A stretch of DNA of 64,000 nt. It comes from Diphasiastrum complanatum (lineage: Eukaryota; Streptophyta; Lycopodiopsida; Lycopodiales; Lycopodiaceae). The stretch covers positions 23,130,578 to 23,194,577 of the forward strand of contig CM055112.1 of the NCBI GenBank assembly GCA_029204225.1. Reading direction: 5' to 3'. Below the pieces are notes generated by a model. That model saw only the letters and a list, made by a program, of their open reading frames with translations, did not search any database and was not told the DNA's origin. Below, piece after piece: positions 33,656 to 44,086 of this stretch (its first letter is position 1; each line of letters starts with the position of its first letter). A program made the position numbers and the translations under genes.

Positions 33656-34564
33656 ATGCCAGATTTGGGTAACCCATGGTATTGTGTTAGGGATATTATC
33701 TCACGAAATGGCATTGCCACTGACCCTGAAAAGATCCTTATCATTCAAAATCTACCGGAACCGCGTACGATACGTAAAGTTTACTCCTTCCTTGGCCACA
33801 TCAACTACTATCAGTGCTTTATTTTTTATTTCGCTAACAAAGCCCGCTTAATCTACAAAGTAGTTGTAGTTCCCAAATGGACGGATGAACAACGTGTCGC
33901 CTTCAATCAACTCAAAGAAGCCCTTACCAAACCACCCATCCTCCGGGCTCCTGATTATTTTAAAGAATTCCATGTGCATACCGATGCATCCAAGTATGCC
34001 ATTGGAGTAGTGCTCACCCAACCGGGAGAATTCAAAAAGGATTACCCAATTCGTTTTCTTAGTCGACAATTGATACCTGTTGAAGTCAATTATACCACTA
34101 CCGAACGCGAAGCCTTGGCAATGGTATATGTGGTTCAGAAGTTTTGCCATTATCTTCTAGGAAAAATCTTTGCGTTCTTCACTGATCATCAAGCACTATT
34201 GTATCTCATCAACAAGACCTGCACCATAGGTCGTATTACTAGATGGATCCTATTATTGAGAGAATTTGAGTTTAGGATTGTGGTTCGTAAGGGAGTTCAG
34301 CATTTTTTAGCAGATCATCTATCCCAAATCCCTAACCTTCCTACCCCTGATCAAGGCGTCAACGATGATTTACCAGATGCAATCCTTTTCCAAGTTGACT
34401 CTACACCTGTATGGGCTAAGGAAATTACCGAATATTTAACTTCAGGACAGATGGATCCTTCCTTCTCTAAATCCGAACAACAGGCGTTGGTCCTCAAAAC
34501 TAAACCTTATACGTTAATTGCAGGACAACTCTACAAGCAAGGGTTAGATGAAATTATCCGATGA
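33656..34564 (+). CDS. RT end and RNase H frame of F (fossil)
   Basis: 302-codon stretch with RNase H signatures FHVHTDASKYAIGVVLTQPG, TTEREALAMVY and FFTDHQALLYLIN. It follows the preceding frame closely in the normal gypsy order. Confidence 0.85.
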   Translation: MPDLGNPWYCVRDIISRNGIATDPEKILIIQNLPEPRTIRKVYSFLGHINYYQCFIFYFANKARLIYKVVVVPKWTDEQRVAFNQLKEALTKPPILRAPDYFKEFHVHTDASKYAIGVVLTQPGEFKKDYPIRFLSRQLIPVEVNYTTTEREALAMVYVVQKFCHYLLGKIFAFFTDHQALLYLINKTCTIGRITRWILLLREFEFRIVVRKGVQHFLADHLSQIPNLPTPDQGVNDDLPDAILFQVDSTPVWAKEITEYLTSGQMDPSFSKSEQQALVLKTKPYTLIAGQLYKQGLDEIIR

Positions 34565-34663
34565 TGTCTTACTGAAGGAGAAATCCCCTCTGTAATTTCC
34601 CTCACTCATGAAGGTATTGGTGCCGGCCATTTCTCTTCTGAAACAACTGCTAAGAAAATCCTC

Positions 34664-35428
34664 TTGGCCGGTTTCTGGTGGCCAACACTCTTCAAGGATA
34701 CGCACAATTATACTAAGGCTTGTGATGTCTGCCAACGCACAAAACGCTTTCAAAAAATAGACTACATGCCTTTACACCTTGTAACCACTGATCAAGCTTT
34801 TCAGAAATGGGGAATTGATTATGTCGGACCTATTAGTCCTGCTGCTCAACACACACAATCTCGTTACATCATAGTAGCTACGGACTACTGCACCAAATGG
34901 GCTGAAGCACGAGCTGTTCGCAATGTTGACGCTCGTTCCACCGCCAAATTTCTCTATGAACAGGTTATAGTTTGGTTCAGATGTCCTCTAGAGCTTATCA
35001 GTGATAGAGAAACACATTTCCTTAACTCTGTCATAGCATATCTTCTTTCCAAATTTTTTGTGGTACGTCGCAAAAGTTCTCCATACTATCCACGCTGCAA
35101 TGGCCAGGCAGAATCCACCAATAAAATCCTATGTGGTATTCTCACCAAAACCGTCGAATTCAACCGATCTGATTGGGAGCTCAAACTCCATGCTGCTCTC
35201 TGGGCTTATCGCACTACCCTGAAGCGAGCTACAAGATTAACCCCCTTCCAGGTCACATATGGTCAAGAAGCCATTATGCTTGTGGAATTTCATATTCCCT
35301 CCCTTCGAGTAGCCTACAACCTTGAGCTCGATACTCCTCAGAATTTAGCAAATAGGTTATTCCATCTAGAGCAACTCTGTGAAACACGACGGATCAGCAT
35401 CCATGCTCAACAAGTCCACAAACGATGA
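34664..35428 (+). CDS. Integrase frame of F (fossil)
   Basis: 254-codon stretch with the end of the zinc-binding region (TKACDVCQRTKR) and the core WGIDYVGPISP, VATDYCTKWAEA, LISDRETHF, YYPRCNGQAESTNK. It belongs to the gypsy integrase and precedes the extra 3' region of F. Confidence 0.85.
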   Translation: MAGFWWPTLFKDTHNYTKACDVCQRTKRFQKIDYMPLHLVTTDQAFQKWGIDYVGPISPAAQHTQSRYIIVATDYCTKWAEARAVRNVDARSTAKFLYEQVIVWFRCPLELISDRETHFLNSVIAYLLSKFFVVRRKSSPYYPRCNGQAESTNKILCGILTKTVEFNRSDWELKLHAALWAYRTTLKRATRLTPFQVTYGQEAIMLVEFHIPSLRVAYNLELDTPQNLANRLFHLEQLCETRRISIHAQQVHKR

Positions 35429-35640
35429 CAAAAAACATGGCATGATCGATCATTGAAACTTAGAGATTTCCAAGTAGGCGATAATGCTATACCAGGCCAA
35501 AGCCTTCAAAGGTAAACTGAAATTTTCAGGCCAAGGACCTTACGTCATAAAAAAAATCTTAGCCTCTGGATATGTTCAACTCCAAACCCTTCAAGGCGAT
35601 GTCCTCGACACTATGGTCAATGGGAGTCGACTGAGAAAGT

Positions 35641-38600
35641 ACAATGAACCCTGCTTTTAGCTTGATATGTATTAGCTGCTTTTTCTCTACTGTTTATTTT
35701 TTTCTTCTCTCTTTTTATTATTTGTATGCCAATTTGACAACATTTTTTGCTGTGATTTGTTGTTCCACCCATCAAGATACTATCAGATCAGGTATACCAA
35801 CAGTCTTCTCTGAGAAAACCACAAAAGTCATTAGTTTCAGACAAAATGTTTTCACATCATCTCAAATAGAATTCGCCTGACCTCTTTTTTACAGAGAACA
35901 ATTCATTTTTGGCCTCCGCGAATTCTGTCTCAGAAGAAAAATGTCAAAAAAAAAAATGGAGTTTTCTTCATCAGATATCCATGTTCAGAATTCACAAACA
36001 ATTCGCGGGAGCTCAAATTGATCCTCACAATTTCTCTATTACCTCCGTGAATTCTGATCAGATACATTTTTGCACTATCAGACATTTTCTCTCTTTTGGC
36101 AAACACAAATCACTTATAGGAATTCGCGGGCCCTCAGAATGATGCCTCGAAATTCGCGATCATCATTACCAAATCGTGGACACTGAGGACAAGTTCTGAG
36201 AGAAGTTGCAAATTCCTGCCCAAAAAAGTCTCTATATAGGTCTCTACCCTCTCTCCACGAGTTCATTTTAGATTGCTGCTCTCGAGTTCATGCCAATTTT
36301 TTTCAAAATTTTCAAAATTCTCAGAGCAATCTAAAATCACTGCTGCCATGGCTTCCCGTGATTCCTCACTGAGCTTGCATCACCGTAAACCCCCTCGTCC
36401 TTATTCAGGAAATATAATCATAGTCTCTCTTAAGAATTACACCGAGCAGCTCACATTGGGCAAGGATATCCTCACCAACCTTGGCTTTGATCTAACACTT
36501 TTGGGGGACCAGCAGAGTGAGAACCTCATCCGAGCAGCCTATTCAACCTATTCGGATGAGTTCCAAACTTTCCGGCTTACAGGCAAGACTGGCAGTTAGT
36601 GTATTATCAACGTCTCTCCGGGGGATCTTCAGAGTGTCGTCTTTTCTAATCTCGGAGAGACAATCCATGGCAAGGGCACCAACTAGATTCCAAGTACTTC
36701 ACCAAGTTTCTGACAGACGATGACAAAACCACGACGGGATCACTATCCGACTCATCACGGATCCCCATCTACGGGCCGCCTTAGAGATCCTCGTCACCAT
36801 GGCCGCAGTACATACCGCCAAGATGGATCGCATTCCACCGAGCGATCTCTTCTCTCTAACCCTCACCATGGACGACCCCACTCAAAATTATAAGTGGGCT
36901 GAGAAGGTAGCGGAGAAGCTGTGTAGATCCCTGAAAGCCCGCAAATCAACTACCAAATGTGGGTATCTCCTCCACATGTTGGTCACCAAGCAATTGGGGT
37001 CCAAGGCGGCTGCTGCCATCAAGGAGCTGGATGCTGTTTATCCAGCACAAAAAATTGAGCCACCTCCCAACCAACAGTAGAACCAGTCTCACCAGCCCCA
37101 CCTACTAAGAAGCAGAAAGGGAAGACAGTCAGCACAGAAGCAGATGTCCTACATGACATTCTATCCAGCGACATCGGGGTAGAATATGCTGAATTCGGAG
37201 GGAGTCTTAAACCATCTCAGGTCCCAAAGGAGGTCCTAGAGCAGCAGGCGGCCTTACTTCACTAGGCCCAACAACGCCGACAACAGTAGCAGCAGCAGCA
37301 AGCAACTCCGGAATGACAAGCACTTCTGGCTCTGATCCTATGGGTGTGATTCCGTCCACACAAACAATCTCCTCTCCATCACTTGCTCTTACAATCCCAC
37401 CACCACCCCCACCATTTACTGTCACCTCCACACCCTCACTAACTCTCAACACGAGCTTCCCTTCCACACTTCCACAAAAGCCCTCGACTATACAAATCTC
37501 CACCCTACTTGACTCCATAGTCAACATAGACGATTTTGCCTTACAATTACTAACTGCACACCCATCAACCACTGTCACCACTAACCCAATCCCACAATCC
37601 CCGCCATGTAGTCTATCCCCACCCCTCAATCCACAATGACCCCTCCCTGCCTTTCCTACACCTTCGTCTAGCCCTGCTCCTGATTTTCTACCATTTAACC
37701 CCATGTCGTATCCTAACTACAAACACAACCTCCCTGACATTGGTCCTTGGGAGCAGCTACCCCTTACATCCCAAAAAGCGGTATGGTTGGTGAATGAGCT
37801 CCAATACAATATATTCGGCACCCTAGGGGGACAACACACTATGCGGCAATTCGATGATGGTGCTATGGCGGGCCTTCAGAAAGAAAAAGCAAGGCTAGAG
37901 GAGGAAATCAAACAACAACAGCTGCAGATCCAAAACCTCACGAATTACAATCAACAATAGCAGCAGATGCTAATCCATCTCCAGAATCAGCTCCAGCTGA
38001 AGGTATCCAACATGTAGCAAACCATCGATACCCTCCAAGTTGAGAAGGATGAGGTTGTAGTAGATTCACAAGCAGCACGTTCCACTATGAAGGAATAGTT
38101 GGAAATGGTGGACTTCAACGACTTCGCACCACCAGCTATCCCTGAGGGAACTGCCATTCTAGTGGTGGCCTATCAAACGTTGGCCCAAAAGCTGAAAGCC
38201 ACGACGGAGCAACACTCAAAATTACAACAATCATACATTGCTTTCGTCGAGGCCCTAAACCAGCACATAGCCACCCTGGAAGAACGCTTAAAGGTTTCTG
38301 CCCAGTCGACACCGTCAGTTCATGCAGAGCACGCCCAATTTCATGATTCGGCACCACTTTGATGGACCCGATGGTGGAGATGGCGCAGGATTTCAACAGC
38401 CTCCTCCTGCAACTCAAGGCTCCGCATTTCAAAGCCAACCCCTAGGGCAAGGAGCTCAAACACCAACCAATCCATCGGGCTCTGGGGGTACCAGCTCCCA
38501 ACATTTTCTTTTCCCTTCCACCGCTTCTAACCTCCTTGACACCACTAACCCCACCTTCATTCCACGACACTTTTCCCCCGAATCACAACGAATTGCAGAA

Positions 38601-39150
38601 GCTAACCCCTCGCCTCCTCTATCTCCTAATCCCGATCCACAAACCGAACACGAGATTGCCTCTGAAGCACCCACCATCCAGCACAGAATCACGCCCACAG
38701 AACCAAGCAAGGAGTTGCGCGTCTCTCAGGAGTTTGCAAAGAAGTACCCAACAACGAAAGAGCGAGGTGGCTACATACTGCCAGATTTGGACCAGTGTTA
38801 AATACATAAAGCAGCAGTCAAACTCCTGGATCCACAACCTCTCTGGCGCCATCAGCTCTTCCTGCAAAGTAAGACCTCAATGGCACGGTATCTCGAAGCT
38901 CCCTCCTACATGTGCACCAATCCTTATTACTATCCAGTAGCGAGACGAGAACCGTTTCCTGCCACCAAGGTCAAGAACAGAATCTTTTGGCCTAAGCTCA
39001 CGAGAGTCGATACCGGCAACTTAGCCGAAGACACGGTCACCAACTGCCGAGTCTTCTACCAGAAGCACCATGGCAATCCTGATCGCGATGTCAGATATTT
39101 TGCAGATAATTGCGGCCTGGTGGCATTTTTAGCAGAACTCAAAGGTTTTT
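35641..39150 (+). other. Extra region between integrase and 3' LTR of F
   Basis: 3.5 kb of element-specific DNA. 35641-36340 holds scattered GAATTCGC/GCGAATTC words. From 36348 several sense-strand open pieces follow: MASRDSSLSLHHRKPPRPYS; 36799-37080 with KWAEKVAEKLCRSLKARKST; 37703-37960 with a Gln/Glu-rich coiled-coil-like stretch (LQKEKARLEEEIKQQQLQIQ); 38099-38362; and 38880-39152. Additional frames after integrase are known in the Tat/Athila lineage. No envelope-type membrane segment or signal peptide is evident, so the role is unknown. Fossil. Confidence 0.6.
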
Positions 39151-39218
39151 AGGTTACCCCCAATTGCCCTTGACATCAATAAACCCTTGTGCACGCAAGA
39201 TGACCATATCAACGTTGC

Positions 39219-39578
39219 AAGGCTCTATTATCGGGCCTCCTCTTGCCTCCTTTTCATCAGTTTTATTGTGGCATGTTCATTATGTCTTATTTGTTTAGTA
39301 TTAGCCGCAATCTCATTTATTACCCTTCGGGTGTTAATCTAGGATTAGTCTAGCCACCTTGCTAGTTGGGTAAGCCTTAGCAAGGATTTTTATTGTTGTT
39401 ACTAATTAGTTTATTTCCGTTTCGGGCACTAGTTGGGTAAGCCTTAGTGCTCTCATTCCTGTCCATATTCCCGTTGAAGCTTATTGTAGAAACCTAAAAG
39501 GTGGATGAATCTCTACATCCCTATACTACATCCGTAAGGAGATCTAGCCACCGCACACACTAGAAAAACTTCCAACAT
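39219..39578 (+). repeat. 3' LTR of element F (matching part)
   Basis: Matches 28815-29171 from CGGGCCTCC to TTCCAACA at about 97%. It is directly followed by ATGTG and the minus-strand primer site of E2. Confidence 0.8.
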
Positions 39579-39864
39579 GTGCTCTGATACCATGCTGGGA
39601 TTTGACAGGTGGATCAGCCTTCAATGTTTGTTGCAACCGTAAGCCCATGTCCCAATGAGCACATGTAAAATATTGTATTATGAAATGAAATTGACTTGGG
39701 CCATGTAAATAAAATAATATAAAAAGGCCCAAAGTCTAAGTTGATTAAGTTTGATTAAGTTCTAATTAGAAGTCAAAGTCAAATTGGTGGTAGGTGGAGT
39801 GTGCTTCTTTGTGCACCATAGATCTAGTTGTGTTTTCTTTGAAGGGCTAGGATTTCAATCCTTC
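39579..39864 (-). mobile_element. Primer site and partial 5' LTR of E2
   Basis: The minus strand reads TGGTATCAGAGCAC (39580-39593), with an LTR beginning on the plus strand at 39594 (TGCTGGGATTTGACAGG). Orientation and position fit the 5' end of copia element E2, whose gag begins at about 28250. F lies between them. The LTR is overtaken at 39865 by the start of element G. Confidence 0.6.
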
Positions 39865-42770
39865 TGTCATACCCTATTACATGCGTATTTTTCTTGAATT
39901 ATTATTTTGTGATGCAAAACCCCAATGAACCTACTCAATTGATGAAGATAAGTATTGAATATGAAGAAATACCTAATGGACATGGCAATGACAAGTTATT
40001 CAACAATATATCGAAGGTAAAGATGCCTTAATAAATAAAACTAAAGGAAGGACTATAACCTGAAGGGTAGTTATGAAACGACATGAACCTTATTAAGAAG
40101 GCTAGCCCGAAGTGGAGAACATGCCAAAAGATTCATTTATTGCACTCCAAGCAAGCATTGCAACCTTCCATGTGCTTGCTCCTCATTGGAGCAAAGCTAT
40201 GTGACAAGGATGCCACCTGGGAATTGAACACTTATAATTTTTCTATTTGATAGAAATAATTAATTAAAGTAAATAAGAGGAGACATATCGGTTGCTAAAG
40301 AGTTGCGCACTTTCGCACTCGCTCCCTATATGTACTTCACATACTTCAATACAACCACCGAGTTTTTTAGGAGATCACAGTGAGAGTTTGAGTCTTCTAG
40401 TTTTCTTGATCTTCACCTTCATAAGATTTCTACTTGTTGAGTACTTCTATTTTTAACAGTTGGTAAGCCTCAACTTGTCAGATGTGCTTGTGATGATAAC
40501 TCTGGTCAGACAACTCTTTAGTCTTGATATTGTAGTATGCGTGCAACCATAAATTCACTGCTAAAGTTGTCTTAAAACTCATTGATCATTTGATTGCCTG
40601 TGTGAATGAATAATCGATTGTTTGAACTTAATTATCATAATGACATTCGGAATTGTTGTTTCATTACACTAACGTATATCTGTTCTTACACATCCTAAAG
40701 CATGTTCTGTGTTGTTGTGAATCAATACTTTGAATCTGCATATGGATACTCATGTAGCCTAAATCTGTGGCCAATCATTCTTTTGAATGAGCGACAATCC
40801 ATTGTTGAGGACAGATTGTCAGACTACATTTAGATTGTGTTGAGACATTTGTAAGTTTCTTTGAGTTGGTTTATCTGATGCAACGTACTATGCTTGTCTG
40901 ACAAACTTAATTAGGTGCACAGATCAATAAATCATTCTAGCCGATAAGACGGATACACTAATCAACAATGAAACATGTTTGATATGAGAATTGTCAGCAT
41001 CCATATCTTTTGCTTTTTTATGTCTAAAAACACATCTTAACCGGTGATATTGGTCGTCGATACATCGATTGCCTGTTGACAACCAAATTTTAAGCCAAAA
41101 ACAATAAATGAGTTAATAACATCTAAAATCACAATATTCAGCAGTCTCTTTGGGGAACGACAATCTTTTATGCTACATATCCTTACTTTTGAGATAAGTA
41201 TATCATGACATATGCTTTTTTTTGGCGCTGTTGTCGGGGATTGCTAATCTGTTGGATTTAGATGTTAAAGTTGAATGCCAACTATACGAAGCAGTTCAAG
41301 CAGTTCTAGAGCTGAGCATTTAGAAACATACAAAAGGCTTCATGAGAACTTTTTCAAAAGTCTTCACCAATCCTTTCAACACTTGCCACTTATCAGGAAG
41401 CTGAAGTTTATTTTAATAACTTTCTCAATAAACCCGAAGATTAACCTGAACTAGAACTTGTTGAGACTGTTGACAATCTTGATCCAAATCTATATCCTGA
41501 TCCAAATCCAAATCTAGATCCTAATCCAAATCAAATCCAGATTCTGATCCTGAATCAGAACCTGAAACTGATCTCGAACCAGAATTTGAAACTGATCCTA
41601 AATCAAAACTTGATCTTGAACAAAAAATGGACAATCCTCAACCCCAATTCAATGCCAGTTCAAAAATTAAGTATGATTATTTCAACGGAACTTTTTCAGA
41701 CTATGCAGATAGCTACATCTCTCAGTTTGAATCCATTGTTGTTTCCAACAATGAGAGAACGAATGTAGATAAACTACATATATTCTCTGGTCTTTAGCAA
41801 AAACAAACCCGAATATGGTACAATCAATTGGATTTTGCTTCTTTTAACACTTGGGACCTGCTGAGAGAAGCCTTTCTCAATCAATTTTGTGAGATTGGTT
41901 ACTCTACCTGAGTGTTTGCATGACTAAATTATGTGCAAAAGAAAGAGAAGGAGTCTTTGAGAGTGTATACCCGAAAGGTAAAAAACTTAATTGGAAAATT
42001 TGTTGTCATATATCCTGTTGCAATGTAGATAGAGCGGTATCTTGCAGGATTACCTTCAAAGATTGATACTTTTGTTTATCATTTACACATGTTTTTACAC
42101 AAGAGTGTTATTTTTTATTGGACACTTGGCTATCAAAACTTGTTTGAATAAGTCAAATATATTCTAGTCACATCTTAAGTTCAATTGAAACTAACACTAG
42201 TGGCATTGGTGCGATTATTTGTCAGCATGCTAGTATTATAGCTTATGAATCTCATATTTCTTTTACATCCTTATGAAATAGAATATTCCACACATGATAA
42301 TGAATTGTACTACATATGCTCTAAAACAATGGTGCCATTACATTTGACATGTTCCTTTTGAACTTTATTCTAATCTCTAGTCTCTGCAATATAAGCATTC
42401 CCAAAAGACAGTTCTTACAAAACTTGCATTATATCTCCATAATAGTTTTCGAAAAGGTAATTGATGGAGGTTTTGATTCTCTTTCTTGTTTATTGGCCTA
42501 TATATGGTCTCATAGTAGTGTACATATTGCTTGGTTTGATGCCCTTGGTAATGCTTGTCTTACATGATTCTAAATGCATTTATGCCATAGCTAGGCCTCC
42601 CTTGAGCATGCCTAATCATATATGTACTCTTGCTGACCACAACCTCTATCATTATGGATCTCTCTGTATTTTTCATTATCTAGACATTTGCTTGCACATT
42701 CTTTTTAATGCACAAATTTCTCAGATAGATTCAATACAATTTTCATAAACCTCTTGCTTGAGTTGAACCA
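39865..42770 (+). mobile_element. Element G, Tat/Athila-like Ty3/gypsy, 5' part
   Basis: LTR 39865-41210 (1,346 bp) with six-base inverted ends TGTCAT/ATGACA. Primer site TGGCGCTGTTGTCGGGGA at 41223, close to the Tat/Athila consensus. Gag-like DNA at 41275-41920, with an acidic/Pro-Asn stretch of DPNP-type repeats at 41480-41620 and then SYISQFESIVVSNNERT. From 42170, RNase H-like (GIGAIICQHASIIAYESHIS) and later DHNLYHYGSLC, a string seen before integrase in gypsy elements. No 3' LTR was found. Much of the interior is absent or unreadable. Fossil. Confidence 0.7.
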
Positions 42771-42798
42771 TAATCTCTTCTAGACCTCTCTCTCTCTC

Positions 42799-43719
42799 TG
42801 TTGCGCCGTCGCCTCAAAGGGCGCTGGGACTTGAGCGGTTTCCCCAACACGCGCTTAAGTCTAACATTCATCCATCATGCACTTACGTAAAAGCCAACTC
42901 AGAAACGTAACAAGCTTAACCATTCAGACTTAAGAAAACTGGAATCCCAACCAACCCGAAAGCCAACTCAGAATCCGTCCCCAAAAGGTAACCAAAGGCA
43001 AAGACAAGCCACACATGAAACCCCAAGGCATAGTGGTCGCCAAACTGACCAATTGGCATAGCGGCAAGCCCCATGTCGATGACAGGGACCCTTAGGCGCC
43101 AGCGACGCAAAAAGGTTGTAGTAAGGGTCCTTCCACTTGGACCAGTCCCGGAGGCGAAACCGAAATGGTAATCATCCCCAAGGATCAACTTTATTAGATT
43201 TGGAAGAGGTTACATTCATACATAGACTGACCAGTCTCGGGGCCACCAACACGTGCTGGGCATTGTACCTGGCTCGTGCTGGTAGAGGGAGCTGAGACCT
43301 GGCGACTGGATTCCTGGCGCTGGTTGAGCTGCCCAAGTTTCTGTCTGCCGGACTCCCCCTATAGTTCTGCTGTGATTCGGCGCACCCCCTCTGGTTTGAA
43401 ACATAGTGCTTTCCGGTAAAGCACGCTTTTTAGGACTTAGTTTTTATTTTGCTGATTAAGCCTGGCAAGCCTGGCAGAATCAGTCTGGCTCCCGGACATG
43501 GGTCCCGGGAGCCGTCCCGGCGGCCGAATCAACCTGCTTTCCTGACTAGGCCATGACTCGAGCTCCAGAGCTAGCTCATGACTTTGTGACTACTTGACTG
43601 GCTCACCACAGGTCGGAGGCTCAGTCCTTGACATTCTAACTTGCTCTGGGACCTTAGGGAGTGTCACCCCTTTGAGTCTTACAGGGCACGCTGGGTGCAC
43701 CCAAGTCAGCTTTACAACA
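42799..43719 (-). repeat. 3' LTR of H
   Basis: 921 bp. The purine tract is on the interior side at 43720-43736. Identical to 47135-48055 except at six positions counted by eye. Confidence 0.93.
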
Positions 43720-44086
43720 TCCTCCCCTCGTTTGAGAAAGCTGATGTCCTCATCAGGGCCAAACTAGAACCTAAGACTCATGGCACGGGCTTAATTCACC
43801 GGCCAGACTTTAGTCACATATACAAGGGCACGGGCTTGATTCACCGGCCAAAGGAAACCAACTGTAAAGCAGAGTAATGATATTGTGTTTTACACCCAGC
43901 ACAGGAAAAGTGTGGATCTAGTTCACTTACGTAAAACCTGTGTGAAGCTGCTGCACTTAGACATCAAACTGAAGCTCACTCCTCAATGAGAAATGCGGCT
44001 TACTTTATTAGCATGAAAGAAAAAGGTACTCACGGCTCCCTTAAGCCTCAGATATGTCGTTGTCGTCGCACATCTGGATGAGTCCC

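Larger units (their letters stand above)
28475..39578 (+). mobile_element. Element F, Ty3/gypsy of Tat/Athila type
   Basis: About 11 kb. 5' LTR about 28475-29171. Primer-site-like TTGGCACCGATGCC just after, a variant of the TGGCGCCGTTGCC site common in the Tat/Athila lineage. A leader of about 850 bp. Gag from about 30029. CCHC-type region 31190-31300. Protease near 31810-32110 (LLLGRPWL). Reverse transcriptase and RNase H 33060-34560. Integrase 34580-35640. An extra region of about 3.5 kb follows (35641-39150), then the 3' LTR to 39578. The matching 358 bp of the LTRs differ at about 10 sites (roughly 3%). It lies beside the primer site of E2. Broken, with on the order of ten interruptions. 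Confidence 0.88.

Noticed and set aside
37207-37704. 165-codon minus-strand Gly/Val-rich frame
   Set aside because: Complement of a Pro/Thr/Ser-rich low-complexity stretch in the 3' zone of F. Its content reflects composition only.
35641-39150. Envelope gene in F
   Set aside because: No signal peptide, membrane anchor or cleavage site was seen in the open pieces.
42916-43404. Open frames of 90 and 62 codons repeated almost identically at 47252-47740, looking like a conserved gene pair
   Set aside because: They lie wholly inside the two LTRs of element H. Identity reflects the youth of the insertion, not coding constraint.
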